A stretch of 6,570 nt of DNA from Methylobacterium sp. (GTDB lineage: Bacteria; Pseudomonadota; Alphaproteobacteria; Rhizobiales; Beijerinckiaceae): NCBI GenBank assembly GCA_020252865.1, contig JADCCH010000186.1:1-6570 (forward strand), written 5' to 3'. Below, piece after piece: positions 1 through 6,474 of this stretch. The notes beneath the pieces are model-generated. The model did not search any database. It was not told the origin of the DNA and worked only from the letters and a program-made list of their open reading frames with translations. The first letter of the stretch is position 1; the number at the start of each line of letters is the position of its first letter. Both the position numbers and the translations under genes were made by a program.

Positions 1-22
1 AGCGGCAAGCGCCGTCGGTCAG

Positions 23-45
23 GACCGGCCGCGCCCTGGCCGGTC
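23..45. repeat. GC-rich perfect inverted repeat (stem-loop)
   Basis: GACCGGCC (23-30) and GGCCGGTC (38-45) are perfect reverse complements, separated by 7 bases. GGTC at 17-20 could pair instead with GACC at 23-26, giving an alternative smaller hairpin. There is no T-run on either side in either direction, so it is not a canonical intrinsic terminator. It lies about 240 bases downstream of the stress-protein stop, inside the decayed regulator frame. It could be a transcript-end stabiliser, a Rho-dependent 3' structure, or chance in GC-rich DNA. Confidence 0.5.
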
Positions 46-75
46 GCCGGGCAGCGAAAGGGAAGCCGAGCCTGA

Positions 76-279
76 TCATCGTGGATGGTATTGCCGAACT
101 CCGCTGCCGGCAGGCAGCACCTGTTCGAACAGGGCCCGCAGCGCTCCAGGGCCAACCGCACCTTCCTTGATGCGGAAAAGATGGGTGGCCGGATCGCCCT
201 GACGGAAATGTGCTTCCCGTCTGTTCCTGCTGCGGCTGACGCCGATTTTCTCCAAAGGGTGCCGGCTGCGCCGGAGCAT
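76..279 (-). pseudogene. Decayed or truncated Crp/FNR (FixK-like) regulator fragment
   Basis: The 67-residue frame begins like the cyclic-nucleotide-binding (sensor) domain of Crp/FNR/FixK regulators. Residues 9-13 (LEKIG) and 26-43, with FRQGDPATHLF followed by RIKEGAV, match the family pattern of a G-D-P-A turn and a G-A-V beta strand. The family normally continues R-L-x-R-x-L-P-D-G-R-R-Q-I and then L-P-G-D. Here the order is disturbed: LPAG and VRQ appear late, the frame stops at 76-78, and LPGD is found in the same frame beyond that stop (about 40-51) before a second stop at 19-21. No helix-turn-helix is visible in the window. The ATG lies 6 bases after the stress-protein stop, with no good ribosome binding site. 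I read it as a degraded regulator gene, continuing past the left edge if anything remains. A sequencing frameshift or a short unrelated protein are the alternatives. The family resemblance is by eye. Confidence 0.45.
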
Positions 280-285
280 GGCCGA

Positions 286-1152
286 TCAATGCGACAGGAA
301 CAGCGGGACGGTCGGCCGGTGAAGGATTTCGCGCGTCACGCCGCCCAGAAGCCACTCGCCGGTCCTGGAATGACCGTAACCCCCCATCACGAGCAGTTCC
401 GCGCCCTGGAAGCGCGCCTCGTCGAGCAGAATTTCGGAGACGGGTTTTCCGTCTGTCGCAACATGCTTTACCTCGACCTTGACATCATGGCGGGCGAGGT
501 GCCGGGCCATGTCGTCCCCGGGATTCTGTTCGCGCTCGGACCAATCGTCAGCCACGACAACGACCCGGACGAACTCCGCGACTGCGAGAAGCGGCAGGGC
601 ATCGTGAACCGCCCGGCTGGCCTCGCGGGTTGCGCTCCACGCGATCATGATGGAGCGCGGGCTTCCCCGGAGAGAGCATTTCTCCGGGACGATCAGGGCG
701 GGACGCCCGGAATGGAAAAGAACGCCCTCGAATTCGTCCACGGGCCTTTCGGCCTGGGCGTGAGGCCAGCCGAAGATCGCGCCATCCACATAGCGCGTCT
801 GGCCTGCGATCACGCGCCCGTCATCATCGGCCATCGCCTTCGCCCGGCGCAATTCGGCCCGCGACCCCTTGCGCTGCAGCATCGCCTTGAAGGCGTTCTG
901 CGTTTCCTGAGCCTCTCGCTCGGCTTGCTCCTGCGCCATGGCCCAGGCATCGCCGCTGACATCGCCGGCGAAGAATGTCGGCATGATGCTCACCTGCAGC
1001 GCCGTGATGTTCCCTTCCGGGGCCAGCTCCTCCGCGTAGGAAAGCGCGTTTTGCGCAGCCGCGGTGCCATCAAAAAAGACGAGCATGTCTTCAAACGCCA
1101 CCTTGGCGAATCTGGAAGGACGCATCGCGCCGGCCCTGCTCCTGTTCGGCAT
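286..1152 (-). CDS. Two-domain universal stress protein (UspA family)
   Basis: This is a 288-residue cytoplasmic protein built of two Usp folds in tandem, as in UspE-type proteins. Domain 1 spans about residues 18-157; it starts with the strand EDMLVFFDGT and ends PALIVPE. It lacks a complete nucleotide motif. Domain 2 spans about 165-288. It opens with the strand SIMIAWSAT and carries MGGYGHSR followed by GEWLLGGVTREIL. This fits the G-2x-G-9x-G ATP-binding loop at G257, G260 and G270, with Gly271 where the classic motif has Ser/Thr. Usp proteins of this type bind ATP and are induced by starvation, oxygen limitation or other stress; the exact role is unknown. The start at 1152 was chosen over an upstream in-frame ATG at 1350 because a strong AAGGAGGG lies just before it and homology begins soon after. 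The gene is divergent from the SDH-type protease gene and is followed at once by the Crp/FNR-like remnant. Confidence 0.93.
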   Translation of the reverse strand: MPNRSRAGAMRPSRFAKVAFEDMLVFFDGTAAAQNALSYAEELAPEGNITALQVSIMPTFFAGDVSGDAWAMAQEQAEREAQETQNAFKAMLQRKGSRAELRRAKAMADDDGRVIAGQTRYVDGAIFGWPHAQAERPVDEFEGVLFHSGRPALIVPEKCSLRGSPRSIMIAWSATREASRAVHDALPLLAVAEFVRVVVVADDWSEREQNPGDDMARHLARHDVKVEVKHVATDGKPVSEILLDEARFQGAELLVMGGYGHSRTGEWLLGGVTREILHRPTVPLFLSH

Positions 1153-1156
1153 GAAA

Positions 1157-1164
1157 CCCTCCTT
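1157..1164 (-). promoter_or_regulatory. Strong ribosome binding site of the universal stress protein gene
   Basis: On the minus strand this reads AAGGAGGG, ending 4 bases before the ATG at 1150-1152. It is close to the ideal anti-SD match and fixes the start 66 codons inside the longest open frame, freeing the upstream DNA to be a divergent promoter region. Confidence 0.85.
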
Positions 1165-1336
1165 CCGACAGAACTTGTCACTGTATTCTGGGCCGGAAAC
1201 GTGCGAATTTCCCTGCGCCAGATCAAGGAAAGCGATTTCCGCTTCTGCTCGACTGATCGTCGGATGGGGGAAAGGCGCGCCCCGCCGGTCGTTTGCGCGC
1301 TGCGCCGCCCGGATGGGCATTTCCTGCCCTTCCGGC

Positions 1337-1345
1337 GAGGGAGAG
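1337..1345 (+). promoter_or_regulatory. Ribosome binding site fixing the start of the SDH-type protease
   Basis: GAGGGAGAG lies 3 bases before the ATG at 1349, with the GAGG core 8 bases away. It supports this ATG over in-frame starts up to 95 codons upstream, which would overlap the divergent stress-protein gene and encode Arg/Ser-rich sequence without family features. Confidence 0.75.
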
Positions 1346-1348
1346 CCC

Positions 1349-2179
1349 ATGAGCTGGAGCGATGCAATCTGGGTTTTCCTGGCGATCTCGTTGCTCCAGC
1401 CGCTGCTTTTGCAGCGCTATCTCGATACACGCCGGCGTTTTCTGATCGCGCGGCTTGAAAAACGCCGCGGGTCCCGCGTCATCCTGCTGGTTCACCGGCA
1501 GGAGACGATGCGCCTCCTCGGCTTTCCGCTGCTGCGCTACATCGACGTCAACGATTCCGAAGAGGTGCTGCATGCCATCCAGCTGACCGATCCGGACGTG
1601 CCCCTCGATCTGATCCTGCAGACGCCGGGCGGATTGGCGCTCGCGGCTCTGCAGATCGCGCGCGCCCTGAAGGCGCGCAACGCGCCGGTCACCGTCTTCG
1701 TGCCGCATTATGCCATGTCCGGCGGGACGCTCATCGCGCTCGCGGCATCCGGGATCGTGCTGTCTCCCCATGCCGTGCTGGGGCCGATCGATCCGCAGAT
1801 CGGGGAATATCCCGCCGCCACCTTCCTGAAGGTCGTTCAGCAGAAGGAACCGGCCGATCTGGATGATGAAACCCTGATCAAGGCGGATATTGCCGGCAAG
1901 GCCCTGCGCCAGATTCGCGATGCGGTGGCCGGATTGCTGTCCGGGCGGCACGAAGAGGAGCGGTGTTTCGAGATCGCAACGGCCCTGACCGAGGGGCGAT
2001 GGACCCATGATTTCCCGATTTTCTCCGAATTCGCCGCGGAACTGGGCCTCAACGTCTCCACCGCGATGCCGGCTGAAATCCTGCAACTGATGTTGCTTTA
2101 TCCGCAGCCGGTGCGCGGCGGTGGCGGAGGGGTCGAATACCTGCCGGGCCATCGTCACAAGCCGGTTGCCAGGCCCTGA
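1349..2179 (+). CDS. Membrane-anchored serine protease of the SDH_sah family (ClpP/SppA fold)
   Basis: This is a 276-residue protein. A hydrophobic segment at residues 5-22 (around IWVFLAISLLQPLLLQ) is followed by basic residues (RRRF, EKRR), consistent with an N-terminal membrane anchor and a cytoplasmic catalytic domain. The rest matches the serine dehydrogenase proteinase (SDH_sah) family, related to SppA/ClpP. Key pieces are LILQTPGG (88-95, oxyanion region), the nucleophile loop YAMSGGT with Ser124, SPHAVLGPIDPQIG (139-152), the helix with LIKADIAGKALRQI (Lys184 a candidate partner base), and WTHDFPI (218-224) with His220. The catalytic assignments are by family analogy, not tested. The C-terminus has a Gly run (257-261) and a basic tail. 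Members are proposed membrane-protein quality-control or processing peptidases; the substrate is unknown. The gene stands alone on the plus strand, divergent from the stress-protein gene and convergent with the MarC-family gene. Confidence 0.92.
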   Translation: MSWSDAIWVFLAISLLQPLLLQRYLDTRRRFLIARLEKRRGSRVILLVHRQETMRLLGFPLLRYIDVNDSEEVLHAIQLTDPDVPLDLILQTPGGLALAALQIARALKARNAPVTVFVPHYAMSGGTLIALAASGIVLSPHAVLGPIDPQIGEYPAATFLKVVQQKEPADLDDETLIKADIAGKALRQIRDAVAGLLSGRHEEERCFEIATALTEGRWTHDFPIFSEFAAELGLNVSTAMPAEILQLMLLYPQPVRGGGGGVEYLPGHRHKPVARP

Positions 2180-2230
2180 CCGCGCCGGCTTCGGCTCAAC
2201 CCGGCACGGGCTGGGGCATGATTGACGCCG

Positions 2231-2845
2231 TCAGGAATGCCCGAAAAGGCGCGACATGCCGAGGCCCGAAACGATCATCTCCACGCCCATCGCGGCCTGA
2301 AGCACACCGAAGATCGCACCAAGCACGATCAAAGGGGTTGGGCCGACAACGCGCATGAACCAGTGCGCGCCGCGCATCGCGCCGTAATTCGCGACCATGA
2401 TGCCGGCAACCACGCCGAACATCGATGTCCGGTCGTTGAGATCGGGGAAATAGCTGGCGAAAATGATCAGGATCGCCACGCCCATCGGTGTCACGATGCC
2501 GGGGATCGCGATGGGTGCCAGCGCCAGGGCGGTGGTTGGTTCGGCCGGTGGCGCGGCGGGGGGAGGGGCCATGCCGAAGATGTTGCGCAGCGAGGTCAGC
2601 AGCAGAATGCCGCCCGCGGCCATGATCAGCGCCGATTGCGTGGTGCCGACCGATTGCATCACCCCCGCGCCGACGAATACCGCGATGGCCAGCGCCAGCA
2701 GCGCAAAAAACAGGGCGCGCCCGGCGATCTTCGTCCGCAGGGCAGGGTCGGCATTGGCCGTCGTCGCGGCGAAAAGCGGGATCAGGCCGATCGGCCCCAT
2801 CATCGTGAAGAGCAGGGAGCCTAGTTGCGACAGGGGAACGTCCAT
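2231..2845 (-). CDS. MarC-family (UPF0056) integral inner-membrane protein
   Basis: This is a 204-residue protein with six predicted membrane segments, near residues 5-26, 43-64, 69-90, 107-130, 141-162 and 166-195. Family signatures are MMGPIGLIPLF (15-25; usually N-P-I-G-x-x-P-x-F), AAGGILLL (76-83) and APIAIPGIVTPMG (110-122; usually A-x-P-x-x-x-G-P-G). MarC/YchE/YhgN relatives are about 200-215 residues long. Their function is unsettled; the early link to multiple antibiotic resistance was withdrawn, and transport is only presumed. The third-fourth segment loop is a Pro/Ala-rich stretch (92-105). A GAGGA ribosome binding site 5 bases before the ATG at 2845 decides the start over one 25 codons upstream, which would overlap the barrel gene. 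It is the last gene of the minus-strand block, 16 bases after the barrel gene, so it is probably co-transcribed. Confidence 0.9.
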   Translation of the reverse strand: MDVPLSQLGSLLFTMMGPIGLIPLFAATTANADPALRTKIAGRALFFALLALAIAVFVGAGVMQSVGTTQSALIMAAGGILLLTSLRNIFGMAPPPAAPPAEPTTALALAPIAIPGIVTPMGVAILIIFASYFPDLNDRTSMFGVVAGIMVANYGAMRGAHWFMRVVGPTPLIVLGAIFGVLQAAMGVEMIVSGLGMSRLFGHS

Positions 2846-2850
2846 TTCGA

Positions 2851-2855
2851 TCCTC
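2851..2855 (-). promoter_or_regulatory. Ribosome binding site of the MarC-family gene
   Basis: On the minus strand this reads GAGGA, 5 bases before the ATG at 2843-2845. It lies wholly in the 16-base gap after the barrel gene's stop codon (TAG at 2862-2864) and fixes the start of the MarC-family protein. Confidence 0.7.
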
Positions 2856-2861
2856 GCTTTC

Positions 2862-4610
2862 CTACAGGGACCAGTAGAGGCTGGCTTGCAATGTGGTCCA
2901 GTTCCGGGTGGCGCCGACATTGCGGAGCGCCTTGCCCGGAACGGCGATGGAGCCGATCGTCTGCAGGAAGAGATTGCGGTTGATGGCCCAGCGGCCGGTG
3001 AGGGTGAATTCCTGCCCGATATCGCTGGAGGTCAGGGTGGCAAGCGCCGGGTTTGCTCCGAGATTGTTCCGCTCCGGCGCGCGCAGGATATGCCAGTCGA
3101 AGGTCACGTTGAGGGTTGGCATCGGCACCAGGTTGAACTGCAGCCGATGCACGGCGAGATTGGAATTCGAGGTGAGCTTGCCGAAGCTGATGCCCTGCAG
3201 CCAGTTGCCGAGGCCGGTGGAAAGCAGCGGATCGAACCGGTTGTAGCTCGCCGAATTCGGGTTGTCGCCGCTGGCATAGGACAGGCGATAGGAGAGGCTC
3301 GGCGACCAGGGCAGATGCGCGGCCTGATAGCCGATGAGCCCATAGGCCGCATGGGCCGACATCCGGAAGCGCTCATGGTCCTGATAGGCGAATTCGCTCG
3401 CGAGCCAGAAGCCATCCGCGCCGAACGGCCGCTCCCAGCGGAAATGCCCGGCATAGGTGCGGAGCCCCTCGCGCGGCAGGCGCACGCCACCCGGAGCGAT
3501 CAGCGAGCCGGTGGATCGCGCCACGGTGATGTAGGTCGCATCCACGGAGAGGCCGGGCCGGAACGTGTAGCGCAGGTTCGCGCCGAGAAAACTCGCGCGG
3601 GAATCGACGCTGGGCAACTCGTCCGGGTCGATCCAGAACGCCTTGGCCGTCCAGGGGCCGAGTTTCGCATCAGCCACCACCGAGAAATCATTGGCATTGC
3701 GGGGGCCGAGATAGGTGCCGCCGCGCTTGCCGATATTGGCGTTGCCGCGCACGAAATGCACGAGCCAGCCCTCGTTCAGCGTCACGTTCTGCCGCCCGGC
3801 GCTGATGTTGAAGCTGTTGCCGGTTTCGGGATCGACATAGAGCAGGCCGGCATAGGCGCGTTCGATATCTGTCCAGGTGCGCGTATCGTTGCGATAGATG
3901 TCCTGCCCGAGCGACCAGGAGGTCAGCGCCGTCAGCGCGCCATAGGCATAGAAGGGTGTATCCCCGAGTTGGGCCACGCCCGCGAGGCCATATTCGGCAT
4001 AGCTCTCGATCCAGGACGGGTTGCGGCCGGGAAACTTGCCCGCGACCGGGCTTCCGGTCAGGAACTTGGAGGGGTCCCCGAACCAGGGATTCACATCGCT
4101 ATAGGCGCCGAAGCCACCGCCGATGATCGCGGTGAAGAAGGCCCGGTCGCTCTGGTAGAGCAGAGGAAAGGATTGCGGGCGCCCGGCTAGTACCCCGTTG
4201 GTGGAGAGGGCGGGGCCGGAAGCCGGAGTCGCGGTGTCGAGTTCCACCCGCAGCGCGATCGTTCCGGGCGTTCGCCCCGAAATCAGCCGGGTGGTGATCG
4301 TGCCGTAACCGAGCCGCGCGCGCGGTCCGGCGAGCTGGCGGGCGATGAGGGCCGGCGAATAGCCCCGGCCGACCAGCCCCTCCGTCTGCTGCTTCAGCCG
4401 CACGAGGGCCGCGTTGTCGCGTGCGGGGTTGTCCGTGCCGCGCACCAGCACGACCTCGACCCGGTCGATCGGCACGCCCTGCGCCTGCGCCTCCAGCGGC
4501 ACGGCAACGCCCTGCTGGGCCAGGGCGGCGCCCGCCGTCCCGATCGCGCCGAGCGCAACCGTCGCGATGAATATCGCGTGCCGTGCAAGAAGAGCCCGCT
4601 TGCAGCCCAC
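2862..4610 (-). CDS. Outer-membrane beta-barrel: POTRA-like domain plus alginate-export-type barrel
   Basis: This 582-residue exported protein starts at GTG. The signal peptide has a basic start (K4, R5, R10), a hydrophobic core at 12-30 and an A-L-A site, with cleavage near 31/32. Residues about 47-126 read like a single POTRA domain: strand RVEVVLVRG, helix NAALVRLKQQTEGLV, then GRGYSPALIARQLAG, and two strands TITTRLISG and GTIALRVELD. From about 150 onward are alternating amphipathic strands rich in Tyr/Trp/Gly. Segments such as NISAGRQNVTLNEGWLV (268-284), SYASGDNPNSASYNRFDPLL (444-463) and DIGQEFTLTGRWAINRNLFL (530-549) resemble the alginate-export (AlgE-like) barrel family. The last residues are LYWSL, ending in Leu rather than the usual Phe. 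Its role is inferred to be passage of a solute or polymer through the outer membrane; the substrate is unknown. The start is 8 bases after the SDR stop with only a weak GAG ribosome site, suggesting translational coupling. The barrel identity is firmer than the POTRA call. Confidence 0.82.
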   Translation of the reverse strand: MGCKRALLARHAIFIATVALGAIGTAGAALAQQGVAVPLEAQAQGVPIDRVEVVLVRGTDNPARDNAALVRLKQQTEGLVGRGYSPALIARQLAGPRARLGYGTITTRLISGRTPGTIALRVELDTATPASGPALSTNGVLAGRPQSFPLLYQSDRAFFTAIIGGGFGAYSDVNPWFGDPSKFLTGSPVAGKFPGRNPSWIESYAEYGLAGVAQLGDTPFYAYGALTALTSWSLGQDIYRNDTRTWTDIERAYAGLLYVDPETGNSFNISAGRQNVTLNEGWLVHFVRGNANIGKRGGTYLGPRNANDFSVVADAKLGPWTAKAFWIDPDELPSVDSRASFLGANLRYTFRPGLSVDATYITVARSTGSLIAPGGVRLPREGLRTYAGHFRWERPFGADGFWLASEFAYQDHERFRMSAHAAYGLIGYQAAHLPWSPSLSYRLSYASGDNPNSASYNRFDPLLSTGLGNWLQGISFGKLTSNSNLAVHRLQFNLVPMPTLNVTFDWHILRAPERNNLGANPALATLTSSDIGQEFTLTGRWAINRNLFLQTIGSIAVPGKALRNVGATRNWTTLQASLYWSL

Positions 4611-4618
4611 GTAAGTTC

Positions 4619-5419
4619 TCAGTGGCCGAAGAGGCGCACCACGCCGCCGCCGCCATGCACATTGATGATCTGGCCGCTGACCCAGCCGGCAGCCGGCGAG
4701 CAGAGCCAGCGGAAGGCATTCGCGATATCCTCGGGGCTGCCCGGCCGGCCGATCAGGTTATCGGGATGCTTGAGCTTCTCCTGCATCGCGGCGTCGATGC
4801 CGGCATCGGCATAGCCCGCCGTCATCACCGTGCCGATCAGGATCGAATTCACCCGGACCTTGGTCGCCAGCATATGGGCCAGCGAAATCATCATCTGGTT
4901 CAAGGCGGCCTTGGCGGTGCCATAGGGCAGGATGTCATAGGCCGGGGTCGCCGAGGAGAAGGACCCGGAATTCGTGATGGTGGCGTTCTTCTCCTTCAAC
5001 AGATGCGGCAGGCAGGCCATGCTCATCTGGTAGGCGCTGATCGTGTTCAGCTTGTAGGATTTGACGAACTCCTCTTCCGGGATCGCGGCCGGGTCGGGCT
5101 GGCGGCCACCCCAGCCGACATTGTTGACCAGCGTCGAGATGCCGCCGAAGGCTTTCACCGTCGCGGCAACCACCGCGTCGATCTGCTCCTTCTTGGTCAC
5201 GTCGCAAGCCATGCCGCTACAATCCGAGCCGGTTTCGGCAGCGATTTCCGCGGCGGTCTTTCTTGCAAGATCGCCGTTGAGATCGGCGATCATCACCTTG
5301 GCACCGGCGCCGGCGAGAGTTCTGGCAATCCCCGCGCCGATGTTCTGTGCGCCGCCGGTAATGATCACCTTGTGGTCGGTCATTCGGAAATCGGCGAAGG
5401 CATCGAAGGAGGAAGGCAT
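4619..5419 (-). CDS. NAD-dependent short-chain dehydrogenase/reductase (SDR family)
   Basis: This is a 266-residue cytosolic classical SDR, of usual length. The Rossmann motif TGGAQNIGAG is at residues 21-30. Asp46 (IADLN), at the end of the second strand, indicates NAD(H) rather than NADP(H). CDV (72-74) contacts adenine, and LVNNVG (97-102) replaces the common NNAG. Catalytic residues in place are Asn125, Ser153, Tyr166 and Lys170 (YGTAK). The C-terminus has the expected GRPGSPEDIA and WVSGQIINVHGG segments. The enzyme should interconvert an alcohol and a ketone or aldehyde; FabG-like, hydroxysteroid- or cyclohexanol-type specificity cannot be told apart by eye. The start at 5419 is preceded by GAGGT at 6 bases, better than the alternative ATG 12 codons later. 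It sits between ldhA (26-base gap) and the barrel gene (8-base gap). Confidence 0.93.
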   Translation of the reverse strand: MPSSFDAFADFRMTDHKVIITGGAQNIGAGIARTLAGAGAKVMIADLNGDLARKTAAEIAAETGSDCSGMACDVTKKEQIDAVVAATVKAFGGISTLVNNVGWGGRQPDPAAIPEEEFVKSYKLNTISAYQMSMACLPHLLKEKNATITNSGSFSSATPAYDILPYGTAKAALNQMMISLAHMLATKVRVNSILIGTVMTAGYADAGIDAAMQEKLKHPDNLIGRPGSPEDIANAFRWLCSPAAGWVSGQIINVHGGGGVVRLFGH

Positions 5420-5445
5420 CGGAATACCTCGGGGCTTGGGGGTGA

Positions 5446-6447
5446 TCAGGGAAGTTTCACGGTGCGATCGGGATCGGGCCGGCCCGCCGCGAAATCGGTG
5501 GCGTTGCCCAGGGTCTGCTCGGCGATATCGGTCAGCGCTTCCTGCGTGAGCCAGGCCGTATGGGGCGTGACGAGGCAGTTCTTCTGGGCGATCAGCAATT
5601 GAAGGGTGTCGTCCTGCACGATCTCGGCCGAGAGGTCCTCGAAGAACAGGCCCGCCTCGTGCTCATAGACGTCGATGCCGAGATACCACAGGGTCTCGAG
5701 GTTCTTGATCGCCACGATCGCCGCCTTGGCATCGATCAGCGGCCCGCGCCCGGTATTGATGAGCACCGAGCCCTTCCTGAAGAGTTTCAGCGTCTGCGCA
5801 TTGACCATGTGTTTGGTCTCGGGTGTCAGCGGTGCGGTGAGCACGATGATATCCGAACGCCGGAACAGATCGTCGCGCTCGATATATTCCATGCCAAGTG
5901 CCGTCATCTCCTCGGACGGATAGGGATCGGAGCCCAGAAGCGAGCAGCCAAAGCCCTTGAGAAGGCGCGCGGTCGCCCGGCCAATGTTCCCGGTGCCGAC
6001 AATGCCCGCAACCCGCCCGCGCAAGGTGAAGCCCACGAGGTTGTCCATCGAGAAATTGCCGTTGCGCACGCGGTTATACTGGTGATGCATGTTGCGCACG
6101 AGCGAGAGGATCATCCCTACGGCGTGTTCGGCAATGGATTCCGGCGAATAGGCCGGCACGCGCATCACGGTCAGGCCATGGGCCTTCGCGGCCTTCAGAT
6201 CGACCTGGTTGAAGCCGGCCGAACGGCAGAGCACGAGCTTCACGCCGCCTTTCGCCAGAACGGAGATCGTCGCCGCATCGCAGACGTCATTGACGAAGAT
6301 GCACACTGCATCGAAGCCCTTGGCCAGCGGCGCGGTGGAAGCATTCAGCGGCGCGGCGATATAGGTGATCTCATGGCCATGCTGCGCATTGACCGCCTCG
6401 AATTGCGGCCTCTCGTAATCCTTCGCGTAGAACATCGCGATCTTCAT
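5446..6447 (-). CDS. ldhA: Fermentative-type D-lactate dehydrogenase / D-2-hydroxyacid dehydrogenase
   Basis: This 333-residue protein matches E. coli LdhA in length and along its whole run. Recognisable blocks are EAVNAQHG, FDAVCIFVND (45-54), AGFNQVDLKAAK (77-88) and MRVPAYSPESIAEHAVGM (95-112). The NAD-binding loop GTGNIG is at 151-156, with acidic Asp174 after the next strand (NAD preference). The catalytic triad of the family is Arg234 (NTGRGPLID), Glu262 (DVYEHE) and His296 (VTPHTAWLT). It should reduce pyruvate to D-lactate with NADH in the cytosol, regenerating NAD. A broader 2-ketoacid substrate is possible, since close paralogues differ. It starts 27 bases after an upstream membrane-protein gene, with GGAG 6 bases before the ATG, and is followed at 26 bases by the SDR. 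Whether the LdhA-like enzyme and the SDR share a pathway is inference. Confidence 0.94.
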   Translation of the reverse strand: MKIAMFYAKDYERPQFEAVNAQHGHEITYIAAPLNASTAPLAKGFDAVCIFVNDVCDAATISVLAKGGVKLVLCRSAGFNQVDLKAAKAHGLTVMRVPAYSPESIAEHAVGMILSLVRNMHHQYNRVRNGNFSMDNLVGFTLRGRVAGIVGTGNIGRATARLLKGFGCSLLGSDPYPSEEMTALGMEYIERDDLFRRSDIIVLTAPLTPETKHMVNAQTLKLFRKGSVLINTGRGPLIDAKAAIVAIKNLETLWYLGIDVYEHEAGLFFEDLSAEIVQDDTLQLLIAQKNCLVTPHTAWLTQEALTDIAEQTLGNATDFAAGRPDPDRTVKLP

Positions 6448-6474
6448 GGGAAACTCCGCTCTTCTTGCAGATAT

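Larger units (their letters stand above)
1153..1348. promoter_or_regulatory. Divergent intergenic control region (usp / SDH-type protease)
   Basis: These 196 bases separate the starts of two divergent genes, so both promoters should be here. On the minus strand a candidate FNR/FixK-like site, TTGATCTGGCGCAG, covers 1226-1213. Its left half-site (TTGAT) is perfect, while the right half keeps only CA of ATCAA. A weak -10-like CAGAAT at 1190-1185 on the same strand would place the site centre near -41.5, the normal class II activator position. No clear -35/-10 pair for the plus-strand gene is visible. All promoter elements are by eye; only the region's role as a divergent control region is well supported. 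Confidence 0.4.

Noticed and set aside
1..75. Possible start of another gene on either strand at the left edge
   Set aside because: No frame shows a ribosome site, a start with coding character, or a recognisable motif apart from the LPGD fragment assigned to the decayed regulator.
85..1458. A 457-codon plus-strand open frame covering the stress-protein gene
   Set aside because: It is antisense to a clear Usp gene with a strong ribosome site, has no recognisable domain, and is rich in Arg/His/Pro as expected of a shadow frame in GC-rich DNA.
2180..2230. Possible bidirectional terminator between the convergent SDH-type protease and MarC-family genes
   Set aside because: Only short hairpins are present (GCCG/CGGC at 2184-2195; CCCG/CGGG at 2200-2210), with no T-run on either strand, so an intrinsic terminator is not supported.
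2463..4190. A 575-codon plus-strand open frame opposite the barrel and MarC-family genes
   Set aside because: It crosses two well-supported minus-strand genes and has no motifs; the length follows from high GC and few stop codons on the antisense strand.
4583..5602. A 339-codon plus-strand open frame opposite the SDR
   Set aside because: It is antisense to an SDR with all catalytic residues intact, and its Gly/Arg/His-rich composition is typical of a shadow frame.
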